62,033 nucleotides of DNA from Alphaproteobacteria bacterium (GCA_017616785.1 JAFZXK010000001.1:1-62033), one strand, 5' to 3'; shown: positions 1-8,608, counted from the first letter of the stretch. Made by a program: numbers and translations. Notes: a model not told the origin generated them from the letters alone.

Positions 1-41
1 GCAAGCAATATTCCAACAACAAATACCCAATATTTTCGCAT
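1..41 (-). CDS. Start of a secreted or surface protein, cut by the window edge
   Basis: Only the first 13 codons are inside the window. They read MRKYWVFVVGILL followed by Ala, which looks like the beginning of a signal peptide: a basic N-terminus and then a hydrophobic run. A GGGGAG ribosome binding site lies just upstream. The 220 bases before this start are nearly identical to those before the surface protein that begins at 25603. By that association this is probably another member of the same surface-protein group. The rest of the protein cannot be seen, so the family call is inference. Confidence 0.6.
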   Translation of the reverse strand, partial: MRKYWVFVVGILL

Positions 42-263
42 GTTTCTCCCCTTTCTTCCTTTGATTTATCTGCATACAAATCCGTTGTTAAAACTGTATC
101 AAAAACCAAGGTTTTTTTTACACCACCCCGGCGAAAATAACAAAATTTGTAATCTATTGTTTTTACTATGAAAAAAATTTTTGATTTTTTGAAAAAAGTG
201 GTTGACTAAAAACCTTGGTTTTTTTATACCACCCCAAAACACAAAAAAACCGCAGATTTATGC
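42..263 (-). repeat. Leader repeat, copy A
   Basis: Read on the minus strand, this stretch matches 25381-25602 at roughly 90 percent identity by eye, with a few small indels. It holds two 12-base palindromes about 120 bases apart, AAACCAAGGTTT and its complement AAACCTTGGTTT. Each is preceded by GGTGGTRTAAAAA. An A/T-rich centre and the ribosome binding site of the following gene complete it. It occupies most of the gene-free stretch 42-363. The palindromes look like operators and the whole looks like a shared promoter and leader cassette (inference). Confidence 0.8.
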
Positions 264-300
264 GGGTTGTATCACGAAATCTTTTTTAAATTATGTCGGG

Positions 301-328
301 AAAAACAAGCCGGGCGCTTTCGCGCCCG
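301..328 (-). terminator. Terminator of ackA
   Basis: On the minus strand the hairpin CGGGCGCGAAAGCGCCCG is followed by a U-rich tract. It lies about 35 bases past the ackA stop codon, with a further small hairpin between them. Confidence 0.8.
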
Positions 329-363
329 CTGTCGCGGCTCCGCTTTGCGGAGACGGATAACCG

Positions 364-1605
364 CTATTTCGCAAATGAATAATTCATTTTCAAATGGTCC
401 GGATTATATGTTCCGTTCATGATGCCGATAGTATCTTCGACAATCACGATTTCTTCGTTCGTTGGAATCATAAAGACCTTGATACGACTGTCGTCCGCGC
501 TGATTACGGATTCGCCGGCGTCCAGCCGTGCCAACGCGCGCGCGTTTTTATCCGCATCGATTTTGATACCAAGTTCCGCCAACCCCTCGCAGAATTTTCC
601 GCGCAGGTAATCGTCGTTTTCGCCAACACCCGCGGTAAAGACCAACGCGTCAACATGCCCCAGTTCCGCCATAAACGCGCCGATATATTTCTTTACGCTG
701 TGCACCTCCATTTCCAGCGACAACTTGCAATCTGGATTTGTTTCGCGGTTGCTTTCGACATCGCGCCGGTCGGCAAAGCACTTTGTAATTCCGACGTGCC
801 CGGAATCTTTGTTCATGTGCTTTGTCATCTGTTCCGGCGAAAGTTTCAACTTTTCCATGACATAGAGCAGGGCGCCCGCATCAACATCGCCCGGCCGCGT
901 TCCCATCATAAGGCCCGCCGTCGGCGTCATGCCAAGTGTGGTATCAACCGCGCGCCCATTTTTAATTGCAACGCCCGACGCGCCCGAACCGATGTGCATA
1001 GTAATCAAATTGCAATCCGCGGCCGGTTTGCCCAGCATAACCGCCGCGCGCTTTGAAACATACAGGTGGCTTGTCCCATGAAAGCCATAGCGGCGCACGC
1101 CCAATTCGCGATACCACGCGTCCGGCACCGCATAGCGATATGCATATTCCGGCATAGTTTGCAAGAACGCGGTATCGAAAACCGCAACCTGGGTCGCATT
1201 CGGCAACATTTGGCGCGCGCTTTCGATTCCCATCAGTGACGCCGGAATATGCAGCGGCATCAAATCGCGCCAGTTTTGAATTTCGCGCATAACCTCGTCA
1301 TTAATCTCAACCGACGAAGCATATTTCGAACCGCCCATCACAACGCGATGCCCGACACCACGAATTTCGTTCATATCCACCGACGCCGCACGCAGCATGC
1401 CCATAACGACATTTAACGCCTCGTTATGATTTTGCATCGGGGTTTCTTTTTTCTCTTTTTTCCCATCAGGATATTTTTGCGTGATGAAAGAATCCGGCGA
1501 CCCGATTTTTTCAACATTTCCACCAACAATTTGTTTTTTTGAATCCGCATCAAAGATTTGATACTTTAAACTGGAAGATCCGCAATTCAGCGCCATAATA
1601 TACAT
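364..1605 (-). CDS. ackA: Acetate kinase
   Basis: Converts acetyl phosphate and ADP to acetate and ATP, the substrate-level phosphorylation step of acetate fermentation, or the reverse activation of acetate. The 413 residues are of normal family length. The N-terminal phosphate-binding motif ALNCGSSSLKYQ lies at residues 4-15. The central acetate kinase signatures YGFHGTSH and HIGSGASG, the TPTAGLMMGTRPGDVD block, and the C-terminal FTAGVGEND are all present. The first ATG is preceded by AAGGAA at good spacing; a second in-frame ATG three codons later is possible. No phosphotransacetylase gene is next to it. The presence of AckA suggests an energy metabolism less reduced than in Rickettsia. 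Confidence 0.97.
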   Translation of the reverse strand: MYIMALNCGSSSLKYQIFDADSKKQIVGGNVEKIGSPDSFITQKYPDGKKEKKETPMQNHNEALNVVMGMLRAASVDMNEIRGVGHRVVMGGSKYASSVEINDEVMREIQNWRDLMPLHIPASLMGIESARQMLPNATQVAVFDTAFLQTMPEYAYRYAVPDAWYRELGVRRYGFHGTSHLYVSKRAAVMLGKPAADCNLITMHIGSGASGVAIKNGRAVDTTLGMTPTAGLMMGTRPGDVDAGALLYVMEKLKLSPEQMTKHMNKDSGHVGITKCFADRRDVESNRETNPDCKLSLEMEVHSVKKYIGAFMAELGHVDALVFTAGVGENDDYLRGKFCEGLAELGIKIDADKNARALARLDAGESVISADDSRIKVFMIPTNEEIVIVEDTIGIMNGTYNPDHLKMNYSFAK

Positions 1606-1669
1606 ATTCGTTCCTTTTGGTTAAAATTATTCCGTCGCAAACAATAGCAAACAAATTTGATTGTTTCAA

Positions 1670-1695
1670 TAAAAAACGCCCACAACCGTGGGCGT
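1670..1695 (-). terminator. Terminator of the 850-aa gene
   Basis: The ACGCCCAC/GTGGGCGT hairpin is followed on the minus strand by a run of U. It sits directly after the stop codon at 1700. Confidence 0.85.
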
Positions 1696-1699
1696 GGAT

Positions 1700-4252
1700 T
1701 TATGCGGCATGCTTATAGTTTTGCAACGCTTCCCAAGCCATCCATTGAGCATTGGTCATCGTTATTTCTTTGCCTAACGGACTCTTTTTTTGGCGTTCCG
1801 TCATTTGATCTCTAATTTTGTTAGTTGCGATACGAAAACTGTGCACTTTGGACGGGGATTCCAAAGTATCCCAATAACTCATTAATTCCGCATATTTGTC
1901 TACATGGTCACGATCCCAATTATTGATAATATCTTGTTGTGAATCAATCGCAGTTTGCAAATCTCCATTTTGACCAACCATATCGTTATATTCATTTATG
2001 TCTGCTTCAAGATTCGTATATTTGGTTTGGGCATCGTCATATTTTTTCTGTGCGTCAGATAAGTTTTTACTCGCATCATTGAACTTTTGTTCAAGTTGAA
2101 TATCAAGATCATATTGAGAATACCCCGTTGAACCTTTCTTTACATACGCGTTATGCGTATTCTCTAAATCGGCAATTTCTATGTTTTTTTCATCCTTTTC
2201 TTTATGCAAATCTTTTATTTGTGAATAAATGAAATTTGCTTCTGCGAAATCTTTTGGGCTACCTCCAAGACTGCTAAGTTTAGATTCTAATTTGGCAATA
2301 TCCATGTCTAGTTGCTTTACTGCATTCTTCAGCGTATTATAATGACCCGATGGCTCATTATAATCTTTTTCAGCGGCCACCGCGTTACGTTTTTCTTCAG
2401 TATATTTCTTCTTTGCAATATTATAGTAGTTCACTTTTGTATCCAAATCATCCTTTGCATCTTTGCGGTTTTTTTCGAGGGCTGGAAGATCCACGGTCGT
2501 TAAGTTATCAATATTTGCACTGGTTATATCCAAACCAGATTTTGTTTCTGGATTTTTTGTGCCGACGGGATGTGAACGACCCTTTGTTTTCGGATTTATT
2601 CCACCCATAATATCTAACATATCGGTATTCTTTTTTATATCGATATTTGCCGAATCAATCGTATCCTGTGCAATCTGAATTCCGCGAGATTTAGCATCTT
2701 GCATTTTTGCTGTATTTGTGTCTATATCGGCTCCCAAACTCCATTTGCCTTTTATCTTAACACCTTTATGACCGTTAAACTTTGTTCGACTCTTTTGAAT
2801 CATGTGGTTCAACGTTGCAACGCTTTGCACGGTGGCTTTTAATCCGAAACGCATCGTCTTGTCCAAGGCCCCCGTGACAAATTTCACACCCTCACTTTTA
2901 TTCCAAGATAATTCCTTGTTTGAAAAAATCCCCTCTTTGTTCTCTTTGAAATATGCGTTAAGATCTTCCACTGCTTTGCTGGTCATAAAACCATATTTGC
3001 ATACAGATAGAATTTCAAGTGCTGTTTTAGCTTCATCGACTTTGGAATCACGAATCGCGATACGGATTACCTCTGAAACCACCGCGCGCAATGAACGACC
3101 ATTCCGTAAACCCTTTTCATACGCTTTCGGCATAGTTTTCTTTATATTTTCCATGGTGCTTGCAAACCACCCAAAATGTTTCTTTGCTGTTGGTGATTTT
3201 GTCGCCAGTTTGTCCTCTATTTCAGTATGTTTAGATATTAAACCATCAATGCCATCGGTTGGTTTAATTCCGGCTTTATCAATAGCTTTAATAATTTCGC
3301 GTGAATACTCGGTAAAATATATACGGCTACCACGTGCGGTTTGAAATTTTCTAAATATATTTTCATACGTGTCATCTTTCCAATCTGACAGACGTTGCGC
3401 AATATTCTTTGCATCTGGAATTTTGGCACGAACAAAATCGTCACTGTTTTCATCTTCGTAATTTGTTTGCTCGATAGCTTTGGTAAGTTGATTCGAGATG
3501 GTTCTGTGTGTCCCATACTGCGCAAACCGATCGCGCAATTTTTTGCTTGTCAAAAGCGCATCAAGCATTTTTGGATACGCATTTTTGAAACGTTTGGCAT
3601 CAAATAAATCTGATTTAAACCACTTTTCTGTATCTGGATTTGAAAAAATTATTCGGGCTTCTTGTGGCCAATATTCATTACCATACTCCTGATAAGCCTG
3701 TATGTACTTTATAACATTCAACATACGTTCCCGGAATTTTGGATCACTATTGTATTGTTTTTCTTTCGGATCTGTGCCAGATATTAAATCGTCAATAGTA
3801 AAATCATCAGTGAAGTAATTTCTCAAAAAAACACTCACTTGATTTTTATATTTCGGGTTCGAAAGCACAGCCCGCACCTTGGCAATATCTTGTTCTGCTT
3901 CTTTTGTTGCCTTGCTATAGTCAAATAATGCTTTGGTGCCGCCAAACCAAGTCGAAAGAAAATCAGTAGATGCTGTTTCGTACTTAAAGTCATCTTTGTT
4001 AGCAGCCATGTCTTGCAACACATCTTGAAACAAATTATATAATTTTTCTAAATCTGCATCTTCAGTAAGTTCTGGCACAGGTTTGTTTTTACCAGTATCA
4101 TCAAGCAATTCCTTATTCCAATGTTTCATATTACCGGTAAAATCGTTGCGGTCTCTGTAAACATTAAACTGGGCACGAACCTCCGGCGACATCAAATCAA
4201 AATGACGTTGTTTATAATAGTTCAACAAAAACTCTTTCATATCCTGTGCCAT
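1700..4252 (-). CDS. Large unknown helical and coiled-coil protein, 850 aa
   Basis: I do not recognise this family. There is no signal peptide and no membrane segment, so it is probably cytoplasmic or exported by a route without a cleaved signal. The first 450 residues look globular and helical, rich in Lys, Asp and aromatic residues. From about residue 570 to 800 there is a long Lys/Asp/Glu/Ala-rich coiled-coil stretch with heptad-like spacing. The tail ends in a Trp-rich segment near QWMAWEALQNY. The start is firm, with AAAGGAG upstream of the ATG. It is transcribed alone, with its own terminator and convergent to nothing. Given the type IV secretion genes in this genome, an exported effector is one possibility. 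Nothing in the sequence proves it. Confidence 0.75.
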   Translation of the reverse strand: MAQDMKEFLLNYYKQRHFDLMSPEVRAQFNVYRDRNDFTGNMKHWNKELLDDTGKNKPVPELTEDADLEKLYNLFQDVLQDMAANKDDFKYETASTDFLSTWFGGTKALFDYSKATKEAEQDIAKVRAVLSNPKYKNQVSVFLRNYFTDDFTIDDLISGTDPKEKQYNSDPKFRERMLNVIKYIQAYQEYGNEYWPQEARIIFSNPDTEKWFKSDLFDAKRFKNAYPKMLDALLTSKKLRDRFAQYGTHRTISNQLTKAIEQTNYEDENSDDFVRAKIPDAKNIAQRLSDWKDDTYENIFRKFQTARGSRIYFTEYSREIIKAIDKAGIKPTDGIDGLISKHTEIEDKLATKSPTAKKHFGWFASTMENIKKTMPKAYEKGLRNGRSLRAVVSEVIRIAIRDSKVDEAKTALEILSVCKYGFMTSKAVEDLNAYFKENKEGIFSNKELSWNKSEGVKFVTGALDKTMRFGLKATVQSVATLNHMIQKSRTKFNGHKGVKIKGKWSLGADIDTNTAKMQDAKSRGIQIAQDTIDSANIDIKKNTDMLDIMGGINPKTKGRSHPVGTKNPETKSGLDITSANIDNLTTVDLPALEKNRKDAKDDLDTKVNYYNIAKKKYTEEKRNAVAAEKDYNEPSGHYNTLKNAVKQLDMDIAKLESKLSSLGGSPKDFAEANFIYSQIKDLHKEKDEKNIEIADLENTHNAYVKKGSTGYSQYDLDIQLEQKFNDASKNLSDAQKKYDDAQTKYTNLEADINEYNDMVGQNGDLQTAIDSQQDIINNWDRDHVDKYAELMSYWDTLESPSKVHSFRIATNKIRDQMTERQKKSPLGKEITMTNAQWMAWEALQNYKHAA

Positions 4253-4359
4253 CGCCGACTCCTTTGGTTACCGCCTTACCCACACATCTCTATTATAGTG
4301 CAAAAATGGACAAAAAACAAGTGTGTTGACAAAAAATATTTTGCGCTGTGTCATAACCA

Positions 4360-4450
4360 CGTCATACCGCCGAAAGGCGGTATCTCGTCATTCGCAACGT
4401 AACCGACAAGATCCCGGCTTTCGCCGGAATAACATGAATCAGGATGACGT
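4360..4450. repeat. Palindromic intergenic repeat
   Basis: The element is bounded by CGTCAT and ATGACG and contains two hairpins: ACCGCCGAAAGGCGGT and CCCGGCTTTCGCCGGA. A similar unit, CGTCATACCGCGGAAACGCGG, lies at 25276. It resembles the REP-like elements that are scattered between genes in many proteobacteria. Confidence 0.7.
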
Positions 4451-4505
4451 GTTTCCGACTCCTTTCCCATGGTGCGGGCGGGCGGGGTGCGGTATAATAC
4501 ACAAT

Positions 4506-5204
4506 ATGTGGGAAAAAGTCCGGGATTTTGCGTTGCGTGCATTGCCCTATGTCGCGTCCATCGTGGGCGGTGTGCTGTTGTTCACTATATCACTTGATAA
4601 TGTCCGCGATCCAAATGTTGCGGATTTAATTACGAATATATCTGCGTCGTTGCTTGCGATACCGCTGGTGTTTTTGCTTTACGATTACACGAATTCGCGC
4701 GTGTCGCGGCGCCTGCAGGAAACCATGGCGGTCAATGTCGATGATAAAATAAACACACTGATCCTGCACGTGGTTTTGGTCTTGCGCAAAATGCTTGGGC
4801 TGCGCGGCCAGATAACTTTGGCGAACATAAACAAGATGCAAACGCTAAGCGAAACGCTCATAATCAAAAAACTGCGCATGGACGCCAAGTGTATGGATTT
4901 GCTGCACGCGTATTACGGCGAATTGGAAAATATCATCTATCGATATGGACGCGAAGACGTGCTATCAAACGACGATTTGCGGTTGCTGACGGAACTGGGG
5001 CGGCACATATCGCACGTGGTAAATGAACATCACCTGCGCGGGAATCGGCGAATCCTTGCGCGACATGTCAAAAACACAATCGAAAAAGTCATAGATTGGC
5101 TGGATTCCGGGGCGGCAATCGCGATGAAGTTCGAAAAATTACTGGCCGAAGCGGAATTGGTCGGCCCAGACGCAGGAACGCAAAAAGACGCGTCGGTGGA
5201 ATAA
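4506..5204 (+). CDS. Small inner-membrane protein of unknown function, 232 aa
   Basis: Not recognised. Two hydrophobic helices sit at residues about 13-30 and 42-60, joined by a short loop. A soluble helical domain of about 170 residues rich in Leu, Arg and charged residues follows. This fits a protein anchored in the inner membrane with a cytoplasmic domain. The start is set by the promoter: TATAAT at 4493-4498 ends seven bases before the ATG, so the transcript would begin at or next to the start codon (leaderless). An upstream in-frame extension would be untranscribed. The gene stands alone between a palindromic repeat and tRNA-Lys. Confidence 0.75.
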   Translation: MWEKVRDFALRALPYVASIVGGVLLFTISLDNVRDPNVADLITNISASLLAIPLVFLLYDYTNSRVSRRLQETMAVNVDDKINTLILHVVLVLRKMLGLRGQITLANINKMQTLSETLIIKKLRMDAKCMDLLHAYYGELENIIYRYGREDVLSNDDLRLLTELGRHISHVVNEHHLRGNRRILARHVKNTIEKVIDWLDSGAAIAMKFEKLLAEAELVGPDAGTQKDASVE

Positions 5205-5285
5205 TTTTTACGCGTGCGCCAGAATTTTCTTGCTTTTTGCGAAAAATGTGTCATAATTCCCGCCGAACTGCTGGAAAAAAGTTCT

Positions 5286-5361
5286 GGGGCTATAGCTCAG
5301 TTGGTAGAGCAAATGACTTTTAATCATTGGGTCCAGGGTTCGAGTCCCTGTGGCCCCACCA
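5286..5361 (+). tRNA. tRNA-Lys (anticodon TTT)
   Basis: A full cloverleaf of 76 bases with encoded CCA. Acceptor GGGGCTA pairs with TGGCCCC, and the D stem is GCTC/GAGC. The anticodon stem AATGA/TCATT holds loop CTTTTAA, and the T stem CAGGG/CCCTG holds TTCGAGT. A promoter TTGCTT-16-CATAAT lies at 5230-5257. The last 17 bases of the gene recur at 5519-5535. Confidence 0.97.
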
Positions 5362-5396
5362 AAATTCAAACCGACGTTACGTCGGTTTTAATTTTG
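5359..5396 (+). terminator. Terminator behind tRNA-Lys
   Basis: An inverted repeat that includes the tRNA CCA end: CCAAAATTCAAACCGACG pairs with CGTCGGTTTTAATTTTGG. The same design, with different stem bases, follows tRNA-Ala. Confidence 0.8.
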
Positions 5397-5518
5397 GTCC
5401 GGGAAAGCAAGACGAGAACCCGTGGGTTCGACACGATAGCAGGTTTCGTAAGCATCGCGAAACGAAACCGTTGCGAGTGGAAGGGCCCCATCACGCCATA
5501 GGCGGATGGGATGTGCAA
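5397..5518. other. Non-coding insert between the two tRNA-Lys 3' ends
   Basis: No open reading frame with a plausible start or family is visible in this 122-base stretch. It contains the hairpin GGTTTCGT...AACGAAACC. It also contains a GGGTTCGACACGATAG string whose near copy lacks one base and lies downstream of tRNA-Ser near 9040. It looks like the decayed or gene-less version of the inserts found behind the other two tRNAs. Confidence 0.5.
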
Positions 5519-5535
5519 TCCCTGTGGCCCCACCA
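5519..5535 (+). repeat. Second copy of the tRNA-Lys 3' end
   Basis: TCCCTGTGGCCCCACCA is identical to 5345-5361, the 3' part of the T arm, acceptor strand and CCA of tRNA-Lys. No tRNA 5' half accompanies it. It has the form of an attachment-site duplication. Confidence 0.9.
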
Positions 5536-5536
5536 C

Positions 5537-5582
5537 AAAAATTTGTTGGCCTGCGCATAAAAGCGCAGGCCTAAAAATTTTT
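5537..5582 (+). terminator. Second terminator behind the duplicated tRNA-Lys end
   Basis: A strong hairpin GGCCTGCGC/GCGCAGGCC flanked by AAAAATTT and AAAAATTTTT. Its position directly after the copied CCA suggests it is the original tRNA-Lys terminator, displaced by the insertion. Confidence 0.75.
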
Positions 5583-5699
5583 AGTGTCCCGCCGTAGCCC
5601 AAAAGGCGAAGGAGGACCAAACCGACACTTTTTTACTAATTTTTATGAACCGTTTATGGTATAATGCACACAGATTTATAAAAAGGAATCTGTTTAAAT

Positions 5700-6416
5700 A
5701 TGCCAGGTATATTTCATTTCAAAAAGGGTAAAATTAGTCCTGTGGTTAGCAACAGGCCGCAAACAGATGAAAACAAAATAAAAAAAGTGGATGCCACATT
5801 ACAAAAGATTGATAAGTTTTTTCATGATATAGAACCATCTCTAAGTAAGGGCATTTCGCGTGATGAATACTGTGAACAACACCCAGAAATAAAAGATTGC
5901 CAAAATTGCAATTTTTCTTTGACTGCCGATGAAATTATAAAACACAAAATTCCTTATAAAGTCGCGGGTTGCACAGGGCGCGCAAAATTATTTTCCAAAT
6001 ATGCACGCGATATTGGACTTACAGATTTTTTCGTTGTGCCCGCATTTGTAACTGATGATATAGAAAGAAAAGGGCAAATCAATGGGCATGGGTTAATAGC
6101 AATTCAATTATCTTATGGATTGTTTCTAATTGACCCAATGAAAGGGAAAACTTTTGAAACGGCAAGGATAAAGGGTAAATGCGTGGTAGATGAAAAAATT
6201 GATGCGTCGGGAAACGGCAAAAAAGATTACACTATCGCCGCGATTTTAACACCGGATGAATACGATAAAATCAACAGTTATGCAAAAATGAAAAAGATAT
6301 TTTTAGGTTGTAAAACCGCAAAAAAAATCTTGCTAAACAAAGCGACGAAAGAATTAAATAAAAAAATAGCGGCACACAAAACAGTACATATTGAAAATCA
6401 ACATCAAAATAGTTAG
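5700..6416 (+). CDS. Transglutaminase/papain-fold-like protein, 238 aa
   Basis: The central third carries a Cys-His-Asp arrangement typical of transglutaminase-like enzymes. Cys91 lies in AGCTGRAKLFSKYARDIG, His130 in NGHGLIAI, and Asp145 in LFLIDPMKG. In this family the Cys attacks an amide or peptide bond, giving protease, amidase or cross-linking activity. The first 75 and last 60 residues are Lys-rich and helical and show nothing familiar. There is no signal peptide. A TATAAT at 5660-5665 and an AAGGA ribosome binding site precede the start. The gene stands alone. The fold assignment rests on motif spacing, not on a family match, and the substrate is unknown. Confidence 0.6.
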   Translation: MPGIFHFKKGKISPVVSNRPQTDENKIKKVDATLQKIDKFFHDIEPSLSKGISRDEYCEQHPEIKDCQNCNFSLTADEIIKHKIPYKVAGCTGRAKLFSKYARDIGLTDFFVVPAFVTDDIERKGQINGHGLIAIQLSYGLFLIDPMKGKTFETARIKGKCVVDEKIDASGNGKKDYTIAAILTPDEYDKINSYAKMKKIFLGCKTAKKILLNKATKELNKKIAAHKTVHIENQHQNS

Positions 6417-6471
6417 TCAAAAATCTCGCACCCCCCACCAGCAACTTACAGCGCGCCGCGGTCGTGACGAA

Positions 6472-8274
6472 CTAATTACTCTTCTTACTCTTGAACTGGA
6501 TGTCGCGCAGTTTTTTATATTCGCCGCCAAGTTTAACCAGTTCTTCATCGGTTCCCTGTTCGACAATTTCACCGTCTTTGATAACGCAAATTATATCGGC
6601 ATCAAAAATCGTCGACAGACGGTGTGCAATAACAAACGTCGTCCGCCCGCGCATCAAATCGCGTAATGCCTCTTGAATTAGTTTTTCGCTCTTGGTGTCC
6701 AGTGCGGATGTTGCCTCGTCCAGCAACAGTATCGGCGCATCTTTGAGAATCGCGCGCGCAATCGCGATGCGTTGCTTTTGCCCGCCCGACAGCAATGCGC
6801 CACCTTCGCCAACGCATGTTTCATACCCGTGCGGAAACGCCGTGATAAAATCATGTGCGTTCGCCGCGCGCGCCGCCGCAACAACCGCATCATGCGACGC
6901 ATTTGGCGCACCGTATTTAATGTTTGCCTCTACGGTGTCATTAAACAGGAACACGTCTTGTGAAACCTCTGATATATTTTGACGCAGCGAATTCAAAGTG
7001 TATTTTTTTATGTTTGTTCCATTTATTGCAATAATTCCGTCGTCTGGGTCATAGAAACGTTCGATTAAATTGAACATAGTTGTTTTGCCACCGCCACTTG
7101 GCCCGACCAGGGCGCAAACCTTGCCCGCCGGCACATGCAGGTTGATATTGCGCAATACCGGTTCTTCGGGAATATACGAAAACTTTACATTTTTGAATTC
7201 GACCGATGGCCGCACCGCGTGCAAAACCGCGGCACCACGCGCATCGCGAATTGTCGGTTTTGTATCCAAGAAATCAAACAAAATTTCCGCGGCAAGTAAT
7301 CCGTGCTGTATCGTGTCACCCTTGCCAGTTATGGATTTTGCGGGCTTATATGCGGCGGTCAGCGCCAACAAGAACGCCGTAAAATCACCGGTTGTAATCG
7401 CGCCACTAACGATAAAATGTCCGCCAAGAATCATCGCCAAACACAGGCCGATGGAAATCATAACCTCCAGCAATGGCGATTGCAGACCGTTTGCCTGCGC
7501 ACTTTTATACGAATTTATCATGGAATCGTTTAGCACATTTGCAAAACGTTTTGCTTCTGCATCTTCGGTTGCGAACGCCTGAATAGTTTTAATTCCGCGC
7601 AGGGTTTGATTCAAATGCTGGGACACATCGTTCGCGATACCAAAAGATTGCCGCGACAATTTCCGCCGCCGTCGCATAATTGCAACCATCGGCACAATAA
7701 TCGCCGGCACCAAGAACAACAACACCGCGCACATTTGTGGCGCATAATAAATCATAAGCCCAAGTGTGATGATAAGTGTCGCGACTTCTTGTACAACCTT
7801 GACCACGGTGCCGGTCACCAGGTTCAAAACCGCGCCCGCCTGGACCCAGAAATAGTTCAGGTGCTTGCCAATCCCTTCGCCAAAGAACCCGGCAATATCC
7901 ATGCGAATCATGTGATTATAAATCCGCTTTTGCAATGCCGCACTGGCGTTAAGACCCGCCTTGGACATCAACAAAGTCTGCGCATATCGAAACGCGCCCT
8001 TGGCCGCAAAGGCCGCGATAATCAGCAACCCAACGATATATGTCGAATCCATATTTTTTTCGATAAATGCCTGGTCCACGACGCGTTGAACAAGTGTAAT
8101 CGTGTAACCTTCGGCACCCGCCGCACAAATCGTCGCGATAATGCCGGGAATAATCCACTTTAATTGCGGAACGCCGATTTCGCGCCAAATGCGCGTATAA
8201 AGCGACCATTTAATGCGCCCGTTTTTCGGGTCCCCATGAATGAACTTTTTAATAGAATCTATAATTTTTTTCAT
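6472..8274 (-). CDS. ABC transporter, MsbA-like fused permease and ATPase
   Basis: A half-transporter of 600 residues that should act as a homodimer in the inner membrane. Residues about 35-310 form the six-helix exporter domain. The C-terminal nucleotide-binding domain has Walker A GPSGGGKTT, Q-loop, signature LLSGGQKQRIAIARAI, Walker B ILLLDEATSALD and the switch His in IAHRLST. Closest by type are lipid A/lipid flippases (MsbA) and related multidrug exporters; the substrate cannot be read from sequence. I chose the ATG at 8274 because a longer frame would run into tRNA-Ser, and because TTTACA-17-TATAAT (8284-8312) leaves only a 2-3 base leader. Confidence 0.9.
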   Translation of the reverse strand: MKKIIDSIKKFIHGDPKNGRIKWSLYTRIWREIGVPQLKWIIPGIIATICAAGAEGYTITLVQRVVDQAFIEKNMDSTYIVGLLIIAAFAAKGAFRYAQTLLMSKAGLNASAALQKRIYNHMIRMDIAGFFGEGIGKHLNYFWVQAGAVLNLVTGTVVKVVQEVATLIITLGLMIYYAPQMCAVLLFLVPAIIVPMVAIMRRRRKLSRQSFGIANDVSQHLNQTLRGIKTIQAFATEDAEAKRFANVLNDSMINSYKSAQANGLQSPLLEVMISIGLCLAMILGGHFIVSGAITTGDFTAFLLALTAAYKPAKSITGKGDTIQHGLLAAEILFDFLDTKPTIRDARGAAVLHAVRPSVEFKNVKFSYIPEEPVLRNINLHVPAGKVCALVGPSGGGKTTMFNLIERFYDPDDGIIAINGTNIKKYTLNSLRQNISEVSQDVFLFNDTVEANIKYGAPNASHDAVVAAARAANAHDFITAFPHGYETCVGEGGALLSGGQKQRIAIARAILKDAPILLLDEATSALDTKSEKLIQEALRDLMRGRTTFVIAHRLSTIFDADIICVIKDGEIVEQGTDEELVKLGGEYKKLRDIQFKSKKSN

Positions 8275-8283
8275 AGCGAATTG

Positions 8284-8312
8284 ATTATAGATACTTATTC
8301 TACTGCTGTAAA
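8284..8312 (-). promoter_or_regulatory. Promoter of the ABC exporter gene
   Basis: TTTACA (8307-8312), 17-base spacer, TATAAT (8284-8289), nine bases before the ATG. The transcript would have almost no leader. Confidence 0.7.
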
Positions 8313-8405
8313 GACATTTATTTTTGGGGGATTTTTGCGAAAGGACTAATTTATTTGCGTTTTTGAAAAAAATACTATAACATACTGTTGCAAAATCACA
8401 GTTCC

Positions 8406-8499
8406 GGATGGTTGGCAGAGCGGTTGAATGCATCCGACTTGAAATCGGACAAGGTATGAAATAAGACCTTCGGGGGTTCAAATCCCTCACCATCCGCCA
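8406..8499 (+). tRNA. tRNA-Ser (anticodon TGA)
   Basis: A class II tRNA of 94 bases with a long variable arm. Acceptor GGATGGT pairs with ACCATCC, and the anticodon stem TCCGA/TCGGA holds loop CTTGAAA. CCA is encoded. Eleven bases of its 3' end (TCACCATCCGC) recur at 8872-8882, on the far side of the GIY-YIG gene. Confidence 0.96.
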
Positions 8500-8600
8500 T
8501 CCGCTTTCGCTTACGCTACAGCGAGATTGCGCCAGCAAGCGAGATGTAGAGTTAGAGAAACGGATGTCTCGCTGTAATGAGCATAGCGAATGAAAGCGGA
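8500..8600 (+). repeat. Imperfect inverted repeat between tRNA-Ser and the GIY-YIG gene
   Basis: The left arm (8500-8528) begins TCCGCTTTCGCTTACGC. The right arm (8564-8600) ends GCGAATGAAAGCGGA and is its approximate reverse complement. A related hairpin beginning TCCGTCTTCGCTTCGC stands at 49194-49343, in the same place relative to tRNA-Ala and another GIY-YIG gene. It is probably an integral part of the element. Confidence 0.75.
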
Positions 8601-8608
8601 CGATCCAA

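Noticed and set aside
4323..4505. In-frame extension of the 4506 membrane protein by about 60 residues
   Set aside because: It runs through a palindromic repeat, has no ribosome binding site, and lies upstream of the TATAAT box that sits seven bases before the 4506 ATG.
5519..5535. A second tRNA gene at the duplicated tRNA-Lys end
   Set aside because: Only the 3' 17 bases are present; no D arm or anticodon arm can be folded upstream.
8275..8538. 88-residue N-terminal extension of the ABC exporter
   Set aside because: It would be read through the complement of tRNA-Ser, and it crosses the exporter's own promoter.
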